Shown piece after piece: positions 26,377-36,847 of a stretch of 64,000 nt of DNA (its first letter is position 1; the number at the start of each line of letters is the position of its first letter). The position numbers and the translations under genes were made by a program. Origin of the DNA: Coriobacteriia bacterium (lineage in GTDB: Bacteria; Actinomycetota; Coriobacteriia; Anaerosomatales; Anaerosomataceae); the NCBI GenBank assembly GCA_030652115.1, contig JAUSBK010000010.1:307118-371117 (forward strand), read 5' to 3'. The notes beneath the pieces are model-generated. The model worked only from the letters and a program-made list of their open reading frames with translations, was not told the DNA's origin and did no database searches.

Positions 26377-28580
26377 GCCTCGCCACCCCGCCTCTTGCCG
26401 CTGTCGGGCATCGTGCGCTGCGCGTCGAAGACCCCGTCTACAGCGCGGACCTGGCTCAGCACGCGCTGCAGCTGGTCCATGTGACCGAGCTCGAAGAGGA
26501 ACTTCAGGTAGGCAACGCCCTGCCGGTCGGTCGAGATGGCTGCCGACAGCACGTTCACGCCAGCATCGGCGAGCGCGATCGAGACGTCCTGCAGCAGGCG
26601 TGTCCGGTCGAGCGCCTCGATGAGGATCTCGACCTGATACGTGCTCGAGGCCTCGGTGTCCCACTCGACATCGAGGATCCGCTCGCCGCTCGATGACACG
26701 AGTTCACGTGCGTTCGGGCAGTCGGCCCTGTGAACCGACACGCCACGGCCGCGCGTGACGAAGCCCACGATCGCGTCGCCAGGCACGGGATTGCAGCAGT
26801 GCGCGAGGCGCACGAGCACGTCGTCGATGCCTTTCACACGCACGCCTGTGGCGCTCCTGCGGCGCGATGCCGCCCGCGACGGCTGGAGCACCGGAAGCGA
26901 TACCTCGGGCTCGACCACCGGCACCGGCTCGTCTTTGGCCAGCACCTTGATGAGTTTCGTGACGACTTGCTTGGGGCTCTGCTTGCCGCCGCCGATCGCG
27001 GCGAGCAGATCGTCTCCCTCGGAGAGGTTCATGTCACGCGCCACCACGTCGAGTGCCTTGCCGAGCGCGTTCGCCCCCGCATGCATCCCCTGCTTGCGGA
27101 GCACCTTGCCGAGCTCGTCCTTGCCCTTCGCGAGGTCGTCTTCGCGGCTTGCCTTGGAGAAGTAGCTCCTGATCTTGCTCCGTGCCGAGGACGTGCGCAC
27201 CACGTTCAGCCAGTCGCGGCTTGGCCAGGAGCTCTTGTTGGTGAGGATGTCGACGCGGTCACCCATCTGGAGTTCGTAGTCGAGGGTGACGATCGAGCCG
27301 TTCACTTTCGCGCCCACGCAGTGGTGACCCACCTCCGTGTGGATCATGTACGCGAAGTCGATCGGCGTGGAACCGCGGCGGAGCGACACCACATCGCCCT
27401 TCGGCGTGAACACGAACACCTCGTCCTCGAACAGGTCGATCTTGAGCGCTTCCATGAACTCGCGCGGATCCTTGAGCTCGGTCTGCCACTCGAGCATCTG
27501 GCGCAGCCACGAGAGCCGCTCGTCGAACGCCTCGTCAGCGCGGCCGCCCTCTTTGTAGCGCCAGTGGGCGGCGATGCCGTACTCGGCTGTGCGGTGCATC
27601 TCCTCGGTGCGTATCTGGATCTCGAGCGGACGGCCTGCCGGTCCGATGACGGTCGTGTGCAGCGACTGGTACATGTTGAACTTCGGCATCGCCACGTAGT
27701 CTTTGAATCGGCCCGGCACCGGCTTCCAGATGGAATGCACCGTGCCGAGCGCGCCATAGACGTCCTTGACCGACTCCACGATCACGCGCAGAGCGATGAG
27801 GTCGTAGATCTCGGAGAAGTCCTTACCGCGGTACGTCATCTTCTGGTAGATGCTGTACAGGTGTTTCGGCCGCCCCGAGATGTCGCTCTCGACGCCGATC
27901 GCCTCGAGCTCGCTCGAGAGCTGGTCGATCACCTGGTGCAGATACGCCTCGCGCGCGTCCCGGCTCTCGGCCACCATCTTCTGGATCTGCGCGAACTTCT
28001 TCGGCTCGAGGTAGTAGAACGCGAGGTCCTCGAGTTCCCACTTGATCGAGCTGATGCCGAGGCGGTGTGCGAGCGGCGCGTAGATCTCCATCGTCTCGAT
28101 GGCCTTCCGGTGCCGCTGCTCCTCGGAGAGCGCGGCGAGCGTGCGCATGTTGTGCAGCCGGTCGGCGAGCTTGATGAGGATGACGCGGATGTCCTTCGCC
28201 ATCGCGATGAGCATCTTGCGCATGTTGTTCGCCTGCGCCTCGGCAAGCGATGAGAACTTGATGCGTCCGAGTTTGGTGACGCCGTCCACGAGCACTGCCA
28301 CCTCGTCGCCGAACAGCTCGCGGATCTCCTTGATGCTCACCGCGCTGTCCTCCACCACGTCATGAAGGATCGCGGCCTGGAGCGTGGCGGTATCGAGGTT
28401 GAGTCCCGCGAGGATCATCGCGACCTCGAGCGGATGGCTGATGAACGGCTCACCGCTCTTGCGCATCTGCCCGGCGTGGTGTTCGAGGGCGAAGTTGTAC
28501 GCCTCCTCGATCCCTTGCAGGTCTGCCGAGGGGTTGTAGGAGCGGATCTGCGCCTCTATGCCTTCGAGCGTCACCGACAT
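26373..28580 (-). CDS. rel: Bifunctional (p)ppGpp synthase/hydrolase (Rel)
   Basis: Protein of 735 residues. The HD hydrolase domain (about 20-195) keeps its histidines and the LHDVVEDS motif, so hydrolase activity is expected. The synthetase domain (about 235-350) contains YQSLHTTVIGP. TGS (about 390-450, VFVFTPKGDVVSLRRGSTPIDFAY in part) and a C-terminal ACT domain (about 655-735) complete the long Rel form. I chose ATG 28580 with GGAGA seven bases upstream; the frame is open for 50 more codons, but that extension has no family resemblance. It lies 16 bases after the RecJ fusion stop. Confidence 0.95.
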   Translation of the reverse strand: MSVTLEGIEAQIRSYNPSADLQGIEEAYNFALEHHAGQMRKSGEPFISHPLEVAMILAGLNLDTATLQAAILHDVVEDSAVSIKEIRELFGDEVAVLVDGVTKLGRIKFSSLAEAQANNMRKMLIAMAKDIRVILIKLADRLHNMRTLAALSEEQRHRKAIETMEIYAPLAHRLGISSIKWELEDLAFYYLEPKKFAQIQKMVAESRDAREAYLHQVIDQLSSELEAIGVESDISGRPKHLYSIYQKMTYRGKDFSEIYDLIALRVIVESVKDVYGALGTVHSIWKPVPGRFKDYVAMPKFNMYQSLHTTVIGPAGRPLEIQIRTEEMHRTAEYGIAAHWRYKEGGRADEAFDERLSWLRQMLEWQTELKDPREFMEALKIDLFEDEVFVFTPKGDVVSLRRGSTPIDFAYMIHTEVGHHCVGAKVNGSIVTLDYELQMGDRVDILTNKSSWPSRDWLNVVRTSSARSKIRSYFSKASREDDLAKGKDELGKVLRKQGMHAGANALGKALDVVARDMNLSEGDDLLAAIGGGKQSPKQVVTKLIKVLAKDEPVPVVEPEVSLPVLQPSRAASRRRSATGVRVKGIDDVLVRLAHCCNPVPGDAIVGFVTRGRGVSVHRADCPNARELVSSSGERILDVEWDTEASSTYQVEILIEALDRTRLLQDVSIALADAGVNVLSAAISTDRQGVAYLKFLFELGHMDQLQRVLSQVRAVDGVFDAQRTMPDSGKRRGGEA

Positions 28581-28596
28581 CGAGGGTCTCCGAGCG

Positions 28597-31500
28597 TCAC
28601 GATTCGGTCTGCGGGGGTCGTGTGGGCAGGATAGGACGATTGAACGCGTGCAGCAACTCATCCGCCGGCGCCTCGAGGGCGCGGACGCGGAACGCTTCGA
28701 AGCCGTCGAGCTCGTCCAGGCCTTCGGCATACCGCACGGAACTCGCCAGATCGAGCTTCTGTTCCGGCGCGGGCAGCAGCACTAGCCGCCGATAGGCGCC
28801 GTATCCTTCGCTTGTGAGCAGCCCGAGCTCCCGGAACACGCCGATGCCGGTGGAAACGCCCTTGTCGTTCAACGTCGCCTTCGGGCGCCTACGCTTCACG
28901 CGCTCGGCGAGGTCCGCGTTCGTGGTCTCGACCGTGCCGTCGCCCTCGCCCGCGATGTCCTTCAGCGCCAGGTAGAGCGCCGCAAGATCATCGCGCGAAG
29001 GAGCTGCCGACTCGAGGATCATCCGGTTCAGGTGCGCGTCTTTGGGGCCGAAGAGCAGATGCACGGATGCGGGATCGCCGTCGCGTCCGCCACGGCCGCA
29101 CAGCTGGTTGAACTCGACCTCCCCCATCGGCAGATGGTAGAGCGCTACGTGCCGCACGTTCGGGATGTTCACTCCCTCGCCGAAGGCGCTCGTCGCGACC
29201 ACGACGGTGATGTCGCCGGTACGAAACGCACGCTCGACCGCGTGGCGCGATTCGCGCGTCATCCCGCCGTTGTAGAACGCCACCCGGTGCAGCAGCCGGG
29301 GAACCCGCGAGCGCAGCTGCCGCGCGAGCTTGACCGACGTGTCGCGGCTATTCACGTACACGATCATCTTCTCGCCCGCCGACGCGAGCGACGCGATCCG
29401 CGCCACCCGGTCCTCGGTCCCCCGCCCGTCGGCGATCCGCAGGTTGTCGCGCACCGTTGCGTCGAGCACCACCTCGGTCACGCCGAGGACCGACGCGATC
29501 GCCTCGGCGACCTCATCCGGCGCCGTCGCGGTGACCGCGAGAAGCGCCGGACCGCCCAGCGTTTCGAGCGCACGGTCGAGACGCCCGTACGCGGGCCGGT
29601 GCCCCGCACGCACCAGTCCGACGTGGTGTGCCTCGTCGACCACCACGAACCCGACGCGAGCCGTCTCGGCGAAGCGCGCCGCGTGATGGTCGAGGAACTC
29701 CGGCGTGGTGAGCACCACGTCGAGCGAGCCGTCGGCGAGCGCGGCGAATGCCTCGTCGCGGCCCGTAGGAGATGTCTCGCCTGTCAGTGTGGCCACGGAG
29801 CAGCCGATCGCGGCGAACGCGTCGACGAGATGGAACGCCTGATCGGCCACGAGCGCCCTGAGCGGGTAGACGAAGACAGATGCCCGGGCGCACGCGATAG
29901 CCTCCCGCGCAGCATGCACATGGAAGATGAGTGACTTGCCGCGCCCGGTCGCCATCACCGCGAGCGTGCGGTGACCCGACGCCAGGTGCGCGAGAGCCTC
30001 GGCCTGGGCGGCGTGGAGCGCTCGCTCGCCGATGAAGTGCCGCACGAGCGCCTCGTCGAGTTCGGCAGGGCCGAGCGCCGCGAGCGCCGCACGCAGTTCG
30101 AGCGCTTGCCGGCGTGCCTCCTCGTCGGCCTCCTCAAGCGCCCCGCGCCTCGCGACGAGCACGTTCACGCCGAGCGAGGTGCCGTCGGCTCCGCCGGTCA
30201 CCTCGGTGACCTCGATGTCGTACTCGACGCCGGCATCCACAACTGGAGCGAGCACTGCAGCAAGACGGCGGTTGAGGAACCCCACCTGATCGCCGAACGG
30301 GTCGAACAGCGCGCACGCGTTGGCATCGTACGGGTTGTCCGGCTGCCGCTCGAGGCGCAGCGGCGTCCCCGGCTGCAATCGAGCCACGATCTCCTGCCGT
30401 CCCTCGAAGCTCACGCCGGCGAGCTTCGTGTGGAACGACTCGGCGTCGGTGATGCCCGCGTACTCGCCGCGGGCGATGATCTCCTCGGCGTGCTCGAAGA
30501 GGTCCTCGACGAGCGCCGCGGCCGGGGCCTCCGGTTCGCTCGCGTGCAGCGTGAAGTCGCGCGCGAGCATCTGCACGCGCTCGACGCCGCGCCACTCGGT
30601 GCAGTCGAGCTCGAAGGCCACGTCCACGGCCGTGTCGGCGGCCGCAAGCGTCGCGATGTCGGGACAGCGAAACGCTATGGCAGAGACTGCGGCCACACCG
30701 TCGTACGCCGTGAAGCGGAGGTGCTCCTCGGCCTTTCCTACCCGCTTCCGGCTGTTCATGAAGACGCCGCGCACGGCTAGAAGCGGCCGCCGATTCCCGT
30801 AGCCGAACGGGCCGAGCAGCGCGAGCTCGCTTGCGAGTTCGCGCGAGAGCGCGTCGAGCGGGACCTCGGCATCGATCGGAAGCCGCGCGATGAAATCTGC
30901 GGCCGGAAGCGAGGCCAGCAGCGCGTCGAGTCCCTGCCGGAATGCATCGAGCGAGGCAGCAGGAAGCGCCAGGCCGACCGCCATCGCATGTCCGCCATAG
31001 CGCTCGAGCATCGGCGCCATCTGCGCGATCGCCGCGTGCAGGTCGATGCCCTCGATGCTCCTCCCCGAGCCCTGGGCCTGCCCGTCCTCGATGCAGAACA
31101 CGAGCGAGGGCACGCCGAAGCGGCTCGTGAGGCGCGATGCCACGATCCCGCGAACACCCTCGTGCCACGCCTCGCCCGCCACGACCAGAACGCGATCGCC
31201 GGGTGTGAACGTGCGCTCCGCCTCGATGAACGCAGCGTCGTAAAGGTCGCTCTCGGCAGCCTGGCGCACGCGGTTGTGCTCGTCGAGCGCATGCGCGAGC
31301 GTCTCGGCCTCGGCCGGGTCGCTGCCGAGCAGGAGCTGCACGGCGATCTCCGGGTCGGCCATCCGCCCGGCGGCGTTCAGGCGCGGTGCGAGCGAGTACG
31401 CCACCCGGTCGGCGTCGATCGCCTCGGTCGCTACGGCGGCAACGGCGGCGAGCGCAGCCAGACCCGCGCGCGGCGAGCGCCTCATACGCGCGAGCCCGTC

Positions 31501-32250
31501 GGCCACGAGTGCCCGGTTCGCCGCCACGAGCGGAACGATGTCGGCGACCGTCCCGAGCATCGCCAGATCCGTCAGCTCGAGCCAGACGTCCGGATGACCG
31601 AGCCGCTCACCCACGGCCTGCACGAGCGCCAGCGCTACGCCGGCGCCCGAGAGCTCGGGGCCAGCTTCTGCGAGTTTGGGGTTGGCGACGGGGACGCCCT
31701 GTGGCACGCCGCCGCCCGGCTCGTGGTGATCGGTCACGACGGCGTCGATGCCATGCCCCCGGAGTGCCGCGATCTCAGCAGCGTTGGAGATCCCGCAGTC
31801 CACGGTGATCACCAGGTCGGGCGCGAGGCCGACAAGCCGCTCGAGCGACGCGGCTGTGAGACCGTAGCCCTCCCTGAAGCGATGGGGCACCGTGGCCTCG
31901 GCCTCACCGCCCATCGCGCGCAGACCGAGGGTGGCTGTTGCGGCTGCCGAGATGCCATCGAGATCGAAATCCCCGAAGACCACGATGCGCTCGCCCGCCC
32001 GCACCGCTGCGGCCACGCGGTCTGCTGCCTCGGGCATGCCGGGGATATCGAACGCGCCCACCCAGTCGCGCGAGAGCGACGGCTCGAGGAACCGGCGGAC
32101 ACCCTCGGGAGTGTCGATTCCCCGGCCGAACAGGATCGATGCGGTGATCCCCGAGAGCCCGGTCGCGGCGGCCAGCGCGGCAACGGCGGTCGCGTCGGCC
32201 CGGGCGACGTCCCACCTGCTCTGAGCGCATGCGCCTGTCGTACGGTTCAT
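28597..32250 (-). CDS. RecJ-HIRAN-RecQ fusion: ssDNA exonuclease joined to helicase
   Basis: Protein of 1217 residues combining three parts. Residues about 60-570 are RecJ: DHH motif I VFGDFDLDGISA, DHH motif VTDHHEPGGG, then DHHA1 and OB regions. Residues about 590-700 match a HIRAN domain (FHTKLAGVSFEGR, LRLERQPDNPYDANACAL, GFLNRR). Residues about 740-1110 form a RecQ-like superfamily 2 helicase: Walker A MATGRGKSL, DEAHHVG, and the arginine-finger block QLCGRGGRDGDP. No RQC or HRDC domain is evident. The pairing joins 5'-3' resection with unwinding in one chain, as RecJ and RecQ do separately elsewhere. The ATG lies six bases after TAGAAT and lacks an SD. Confidence 0.9.
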   Translation of the reverse strand: MNRTTGACAQSRWDVARADATAVAALAAATGLSGITASILFGRGIDTPEGVRRFLEPSLSRDWVGAFDIPGMPEAADRVAAAVRAGERIVVFGDFDLDGISAAATATLGLRAMGGEAEATVPHRFREGYGLTAASLERLVGLAPDLVITVDCGISNAAEIAALRGHGIDAVVTDHHEPGGGVPQGVPVANPKLAEAGPELSGAGVALALVQAVGERLGHPDVWLELTDLAMLGTVADIVPLVAANRALVADGLARMRRSPRAGLAALAAVAAVATEAIDADRVAYSLAPRLNAAGRMADPEIAVQLLLGSDPAEAETLAHALDEHNRVRQAAESDLYDAAFIEAERTFTPGDRVLVVAGEAWHEGVRGIVASRLTSRFGVPSLVFCIEDGQAQGSGRSIEGIDLHAAIAQMAPMLERYGGHAMAVGLALPAASLDAFRQGLDALLASLPAADFIARLPIDAEVPLDALSRELASELALLGPFGYGNRRPLLAVRGVFMNSRKRVGKAEEHLRFTAYDGVAAVSAIAFRCPDIATLAAADTAVDVAFELDCTEWRGVERVQMLARDFTLHASEPEAPAAALVEDLFEHAEEIIARGEYAGITDAESFHTKLAGVSFEGRQEIVARLQPGTPLRLERQPDNPYDANACALFDPFGDQVGFLNRRLAAVLAPVVDAGVEYDIEVTEVTGGADGTSLGVNVLVARRGALEEADEEARRQALELRAALAALGPAELDEALVRHFIGERALHAAQAEALAHLASGHRTLAVMATGRGKSLIFHVHAAREAIACARASVFVYPLRALVADQAFHLVDAFAAIGCSVATLTGETSPTGRDEAFAALADGSLDVVLTTPEFLDHHAARFAETARVGFVVVDEAHHVGLVRAGHRPAYGRLDRALETLGGPALLAVTATAPDEVAEAIASVLGVTEVVLDATVRDNLRIADGRGTEDRVARIASLASAGEKMIVYVNSRDTSVKLARQLRSRVPRLLHRVAFYNGGMTRESRHAVERAFRTGDITVVVATSAFGEGVNIPNVRHVALYHLPMGEVEFNQLCGRGGRDGDPASVHLLFGPKDAHLNRMILESAAPSRDDLAALYLALKDIAGEGDGTVETTNADLAERVKRRRPKATLNDKGVSTGIGVFRELGLLTSEGYGAYRRLVLLPAPEQKLDLASSVRYAEGLDELDGFEAFRVRALEAPADELLHAFNRPILPTRPPQTES

Positions 32251-32256
32251 CGTTCC

Positions 32257-32262
32257 ATTCTA
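32257..32262 (-). promoter_or_regulatory. -10 box (TAGAAT) for leaderless recJ-recQ transcript
   Basis: Minus-strand TAGAAT ends six bases before the ATG at 32250, so transcription would begin at or next to the start codon. No SD is present. The -35 position falls in the terminator hairpin and has no good TTGACA match. Confidence 0.55.
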
Positions 32263-32267
32263 CCTAT

Positions 32268-32301
32268 CGGGGCCGACACCTCACGTGAGGTGCCGGCCCC
32301 G
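32268..32301 (-). terminator. Terminator-like hairpin after secF
   Basis: A 17-bp inverted repeat (CGGGGCCGACACCTCAC against its complement) with one A-C mismatch and a palindromic centre at 32284/32285. It lies 27 bases after the secF stop and has no T-tract. It separates the sec genes from the recJ fusion. Confidence 0.75.
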
Positions 32302-32327
32302 TGTGTGTCCGTTCGAGTGAGCGCCGC

Positions 32328-33254
32328 CTACTTGGCCTCTTGCGCCTGGTACTTCTTCTTGAGCGCCTGGAACTTCGGCTCGCGCTCCTTCCACACCGCG
32401 TAGAGCGGGCTCGCCAGGCCGACGGAAGAGTAGGCGCCGGCGATCAGACCGATGGCCATGGCGAACGCGAAGTCCCGGAGCGTCTCACCGCCGAAGAACA
32501 GCAGCGCGAGTACCGGGATCACCTGCACGAGACCGGTGTTGATCCAGCGCATCAGCATCTGGTTGATCGAGTCGTTCGTCATGTCCATGAAGCTGCGCTT
32601 CGAGAGACCGGCCGCGTTCTCGCGGATGCGGTGGAACACCACGATCGTGTCGTACAGCGAGTAGCCGACGATCGTCAGCAGCGCCGCGATCGTGTTCGGT
32701 GTTATCTCGCGACCGGCCAGCGCGTAGATGCCGAGCACGATGAGCGCGTCGTGGAACAGCGCGAGCACCGCAGACACGGACATCTTGTACTCGAAGCGGA
32801 GCGAGACGTACGCAAGGATCGCGATGAGCGACACGATGAGCGCCAGCACAGCGGCGTTGGTGACGTTCGCGCCCCAGCCCGGGCCGATCGTCGTGACGTT
32901 GACGTCCTGCGCAGGGAGGCCCAGCTCGTCCAGGATGACCGAGAACGCCTCCTGTGCAGCGCCCGTGTCGGACTCGGCGGTGCGCACGATGAACCCGCCG
33001 TCATCGGTGGGCTGAATGACGGCGTTGGCCGAGTCTGGCACGCCCGCGGTCTCGAGCGCATCGCGCACGGCCTCGGTATCCACGCCCTCGGCCTGGGCGA
33101 GCGTCATGACGGTGCCGCCCTGGAACTCGATGCCGAGGGTGAGACCCTTGATGAGCAGCGCGGCCACCGCGATGACCACGAGCGCCACAGACACTGCGAA
33201 GAAGATGTTGCGCTTGCCCATGAAGTCGATGCCGCGCCTAGCCACGCTGACCAC
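32328..33254 (-). CDS. secF: Protein translocase subunit SecF
   Basis: Protein of 308 residues, six helices. The first helix is at about 18-37, the SecF signature GIEFQGGTVMTL follows, and after the P1-like loop the helix-4 block YDTIVVFHRIRENA is present. With SecD it uses the proton motive force to help release proteins on the outer face. Several start codons are possible (GTG 33254, GTG 33245, ATG 33221); the first overlaps the secD stop by 17 bases. A strong hairpin follows the stop. Confidence 0.95.
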   Translation of the reverse strand: MVSVARRGIDFMGKRNIFFAVSVALVVIAVAALLIKGLTLGIEFQGGTVMTLAQAEGVDTEAVRDALETAGVPDSANAVIQPTDDGGFIVRTAESDTGAAQEAFSVILDELGLPAQDVNVTTIGPGWGANVTNAAVLALIVSLIAILAYVSLRFEYKMSVSAVLALFHDALIVLGIYALAGREITPNTIAALLTIVGYSLYDTIVVFHRIRENAAGLSKRSFMDMTNDSINQMLMRWINTGLVQVIPVLALLFFGGETLRDFAFAMAIGLIAGAYSSVGLASPLYAVWKEREPKFQALKKKYQAQEAK

Positions 33255-34599
33255 CGCCCTTCACGCCGAAGAGAGCGGGCGTCTTGGTCATCAGCCCTTC
33301 GGCGAGCATGCGCACCACCGGTCCGGTGAACAGGATCGCCACCACGAGGTCGATGATGATGCCCAGGATGAGCGTGAAGGCGAAGCCCTTGACCGGGCCG
33401 ATCGCGAGGAACCACAGGGCGAGCGCGGAGACCAGCGTCACCACGTCGGCGTCGATGGAGGTCGCGATCGCGTGCCGAACGCCCGACTTGGCGGCGCTGC
33501 GGTACGTCTTGCCCGCCTCGACCTCCTCCTTCAGGCGCTCGAAGATGAGGATCGAGGTGTCTGCCGCGACACCGATGGTGAGGATGATACCGGCGATGCC
33601 GGGAAGCGTCATCGAGAAGATGTTGAGCGAGGAAAGAACGGCAAGCACCCCGCCGAAGATGACCCCGTAAAGCGCGAGCGAGACCCACGACAGGACGCCG
33701 AGACCGCGGTAGTAGAGCGCCATGAACGCCGCAACGAACGCGAGACCGATGAGTCCGGCCAGCAGGCCCTGGTTGAGCGAGTCCTGGCCGAGCGTCGGAC
33801 CGACCACGCGCGACTCGTCGATCTCGATATCGGCGGGCATGGCGCCGGACTGGAGGACCGCTGACAGCGCCTTGGCCTCATCGACCGTGAATGTGCCGCT
33901 GATCTCGGTATCGCCAGTGAGGATCGGCTCCTGCACGGCGGGAGCCGACTTGGCAATGCCATCCAGAACAATCACGACCTGGCCCTGGCTCGCGGACAGC
34001 CGGGTTGTCACCTCGGCCCACTTCTCAACGCCGGTCTTGCTCATCGTGACGCTCACCGAGGGGTTGCCGTACTGGTCCGTCGAGATCTGCGCATCGGTGA
34101 TGACCTCACCGGTCATGAACGCCTCGTACGTGCCCACGTAGGGCTCGTCGGTAAGCTTCGGCAGAGTCGCCGTCGGCTCGGTGGACGAGCGCGCCTCAAG
34201 CTGCTGGAGGATGAGCCCCGCCGTGGCGGTGTCGGTGATGCTCGAGAAGTCGATGAACTCGAGCTTGCCGGGCTCGCCGAGGAGCTTGAGCGCCTCCTGC
34301 GCGTTGTCGACGCCGGGCAGCTGGATCAGGAATGCAGTCTGGCCCTGACGCTGCACGGTCGCCTCACTGACGCCGAAACCGTTCACGCGCTCGACGAGGA
34401 TGTCCTCTACGCGCTGCATGGTGTCTTCCGACATGGTCTGGCCCGACAGAGGCTCAGCCGACAGGATGACCGACAGGCCTCCTTTGATGTCGAGACCCTG
34501 GGTGATCTTCTCGGAGGGCGGCCACACCTGCCACAGCGAAACGGCTGCAAGCACGGCGATGACCACCAGCGCGATGATGTTGCGAGATCTGGACTCCAT
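33238..34599 (-). CDS. secD: Protein translocase subunit SecD
   Basis: Protein of 453 residues: an N-terminal helix (about 8-25), the signature GLDIKGGLSVIL, a large extracytoplasmic P1 region (about 50-270), and five C-terminal helices with TLPGIAGIILTIGVAADTSI. The loop is shorter than in proteobacteria, as usual in Gram-positives. ATG 34599 chosen; an in-frame GTG seven codons upstream exists. Overlaps secF. Confidence 0.95.
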   Translation of the reverse strand: MESRSRNIIALVVIAVLAAVSLWQVWPPSEKITQGLDIKGGLSVILSAEPLSGQTMSEDTMQRVEDILVERVNGFGVSEATVQRQGQTAFLIQLPGVDNAQEALKLLGEPGKLEFIDFSSITDTATAGLILQQLEARSSTEPTATLPKLTDEPYVGTYEAFMTGEVITDAQISTDQYGNPSVSVTMSKTGVEKWAEVTTRLSASQGQVVIVLDGIAKSAPAVQEPILTGDTEISGTFTVDEAKALSAVLQSGAMPADIEIDESRVVGPTLGQDSLNQGLLAGLIGLAFVAAFMALYYRGLGVLSWVSLALYGVIFGGVLAVLSSLNIFSMTLPGIAGIILTIGVAADTSILIFERLKEEVEAGKTYRSAAKSGVRHAIATSIDADVVTLVSALALWFLAIGPVKGFAFTLILGIIIDLVVAILFTGPVVRMLAEGLMTKTPALFGVKGGGQRG

Positions 34600-34679
34600 C
34601 GTGTTGAGCTCACTCCTCACCCGTCACGCCCTGGCAGGCGCTCTCGGACTCTGTGTGCTGGCCGCCGATGCGGCACTTC

Positions 34680-34958
34680 CTAATCGAGCGACGGCACCTC
34701 GGGCTCGAGCTTCTTGGCCACGGCCGCGCGGTCGAACTCGATGACCACGTTCGGTGCTACCTCCACGCCCACGCGACCTTCATCCAACGTCCGAACGGTG
34801 CCATAGACGCCGCCGATGGTGGCGACCCGGTCGCCAACCGCCAGAGACGCCATCAGCGCCTGGTGATCTTTGTTGCGCTTCTGCTGCGGTCGTATCAGCA
34901 GCAGGTAGAAGGCGAGCGCGATCACCGCGAGCGAAAGCAACTGTCCGTACTGCTCCAT
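34680..34958 (-). CDS. yajC: Preprotein translocase subunit YajC
   Basis: Protein of 92 residues with one N-terminal helix (LLSLAVIALAFYLLLI) followed by RPQQKR and a small beta domain (SLAVGDRVATIGGVYGTV). Accessory of SecDF. ATG 34958 has GGAGG seven bases upstream; the frame extends further up without an SD. A 112-base gap separates it from tgt; a TATGAT sequence near 35020 could be a -10 box but its -35 region is poor. Confidence 0.93.
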   Translation of the reverse strand: MEQYGQLLSLAVIALAFYLLLIRPQQKRNKDHQALMASLAVGDRVATIGGVYGTVRTLDEGRVGVEVAPNVVIEFDRAAVAKKLEPEVPSLD

Positions 34959-35070
34959 GGGAGGACCTCCGAAACGCCGGTCACACAACGACAGCGCGCG
35001 ACAGCGCGCGCGCATCAACGCATCATAGCATCACGCGAAGCGTGCGCCACTGCCCGAGCGCGATCGCTCA

Positions 35071-36204
<1,134 letters not shown>

Positions 36205-36271
36205 GCAGGCCGAGGGGTATGCTGGTGCCTGAACGAACCCGATGCAGGTCGGCCGCGTCTTAAAGGAGTGG

Positions 36272-36847
36272 ATGTTGGTCACTCACGAGATGAGCGACCT
36301 TGAGCTGGCGCAGGCGGCGGCGCGCGGAGAAGAGGCGGCGTTCTCCTCGATCATCCGCGGGAACGCCGACGCTGTGTACGGTCATGCGCTGCGTTTCTTC
36401 GGCGATCCGCATGCCGCGGAGGACGCGACGCAGGAGGTGTTCATCAAGGTGTTCCGCACCATCGGCAGCTACGACGGACGCTCCCGGTTGAGCACGTGGC
36501 TCTACCGCGTGACGCACAATGCGTGCCTCGACATGGCGCGCAGCGGCCGCCGCATACCGCAGCCGGTGGATCCCGTGACCTTCGAGCCGATTCCGGCCGC
36601 CGACTTCGCCGACGACGTGGTCTTCGCAGGCGCGCTCGAGGCTGCGATGGCGACGCTCGCTCCCGAAGATCGTGACGCACTCGGCGCCGTGACGCTCTTC
36701 GGCCTGTCATACCAGGAGGCCGCATCGGCGCTCGATGTCCCCGTCGGCACCGTCAAGTCCCGCGTCTTCCGCGCACGCCGTGCGCTCGCCGCAGTCCTCT
36801 TCGCCCCGGAGGGAGGTGTCGAGCATGAACTGTCCGCAGGTATGTGA
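36272..36847 (+). CDS. ECF-type RNA polymerase sigma factor
   Basis: Protein of about 191 residues. Region 2 shows YGHALRFFGDPHAAEDATQEVFIKVFR in part and STWLYRVTHNACLDMAR; region 4 shows LFGLSYQEAASALDVPVGTVKSRVFRAR. AAAGGAG lies three bases before ATG 36272 and six before TTG 36275; either may be used. It is the first rightward gene after 36 kb of leftward genes and overlaps the anti-sigma gene by 23 bases. The signal it answers is unknown. Confidence 0.92.
   Translation: MLVTHEMSDLELAQAAARGEEAAFSSIIRGNADAVYGHALRFFGDPHAAEDATQEVFIKVFRTIGSYDGRSRLSTWLYRVTHNACLDMARSGRRIPQPVDPVTFEPIPAADFADDVVFAGALEAAMATLAPEDRDALGAVTLFGLSYQEAASALDVPVGTVKSRVFRARRALAAVLFAPEGGVEHELSAGM

Noticed and set aside
26730..28253. 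Plus-strand open frame of 507 codons opposite rel
   Set aside because: Shadow of the rel gene with no independent signal or SD.
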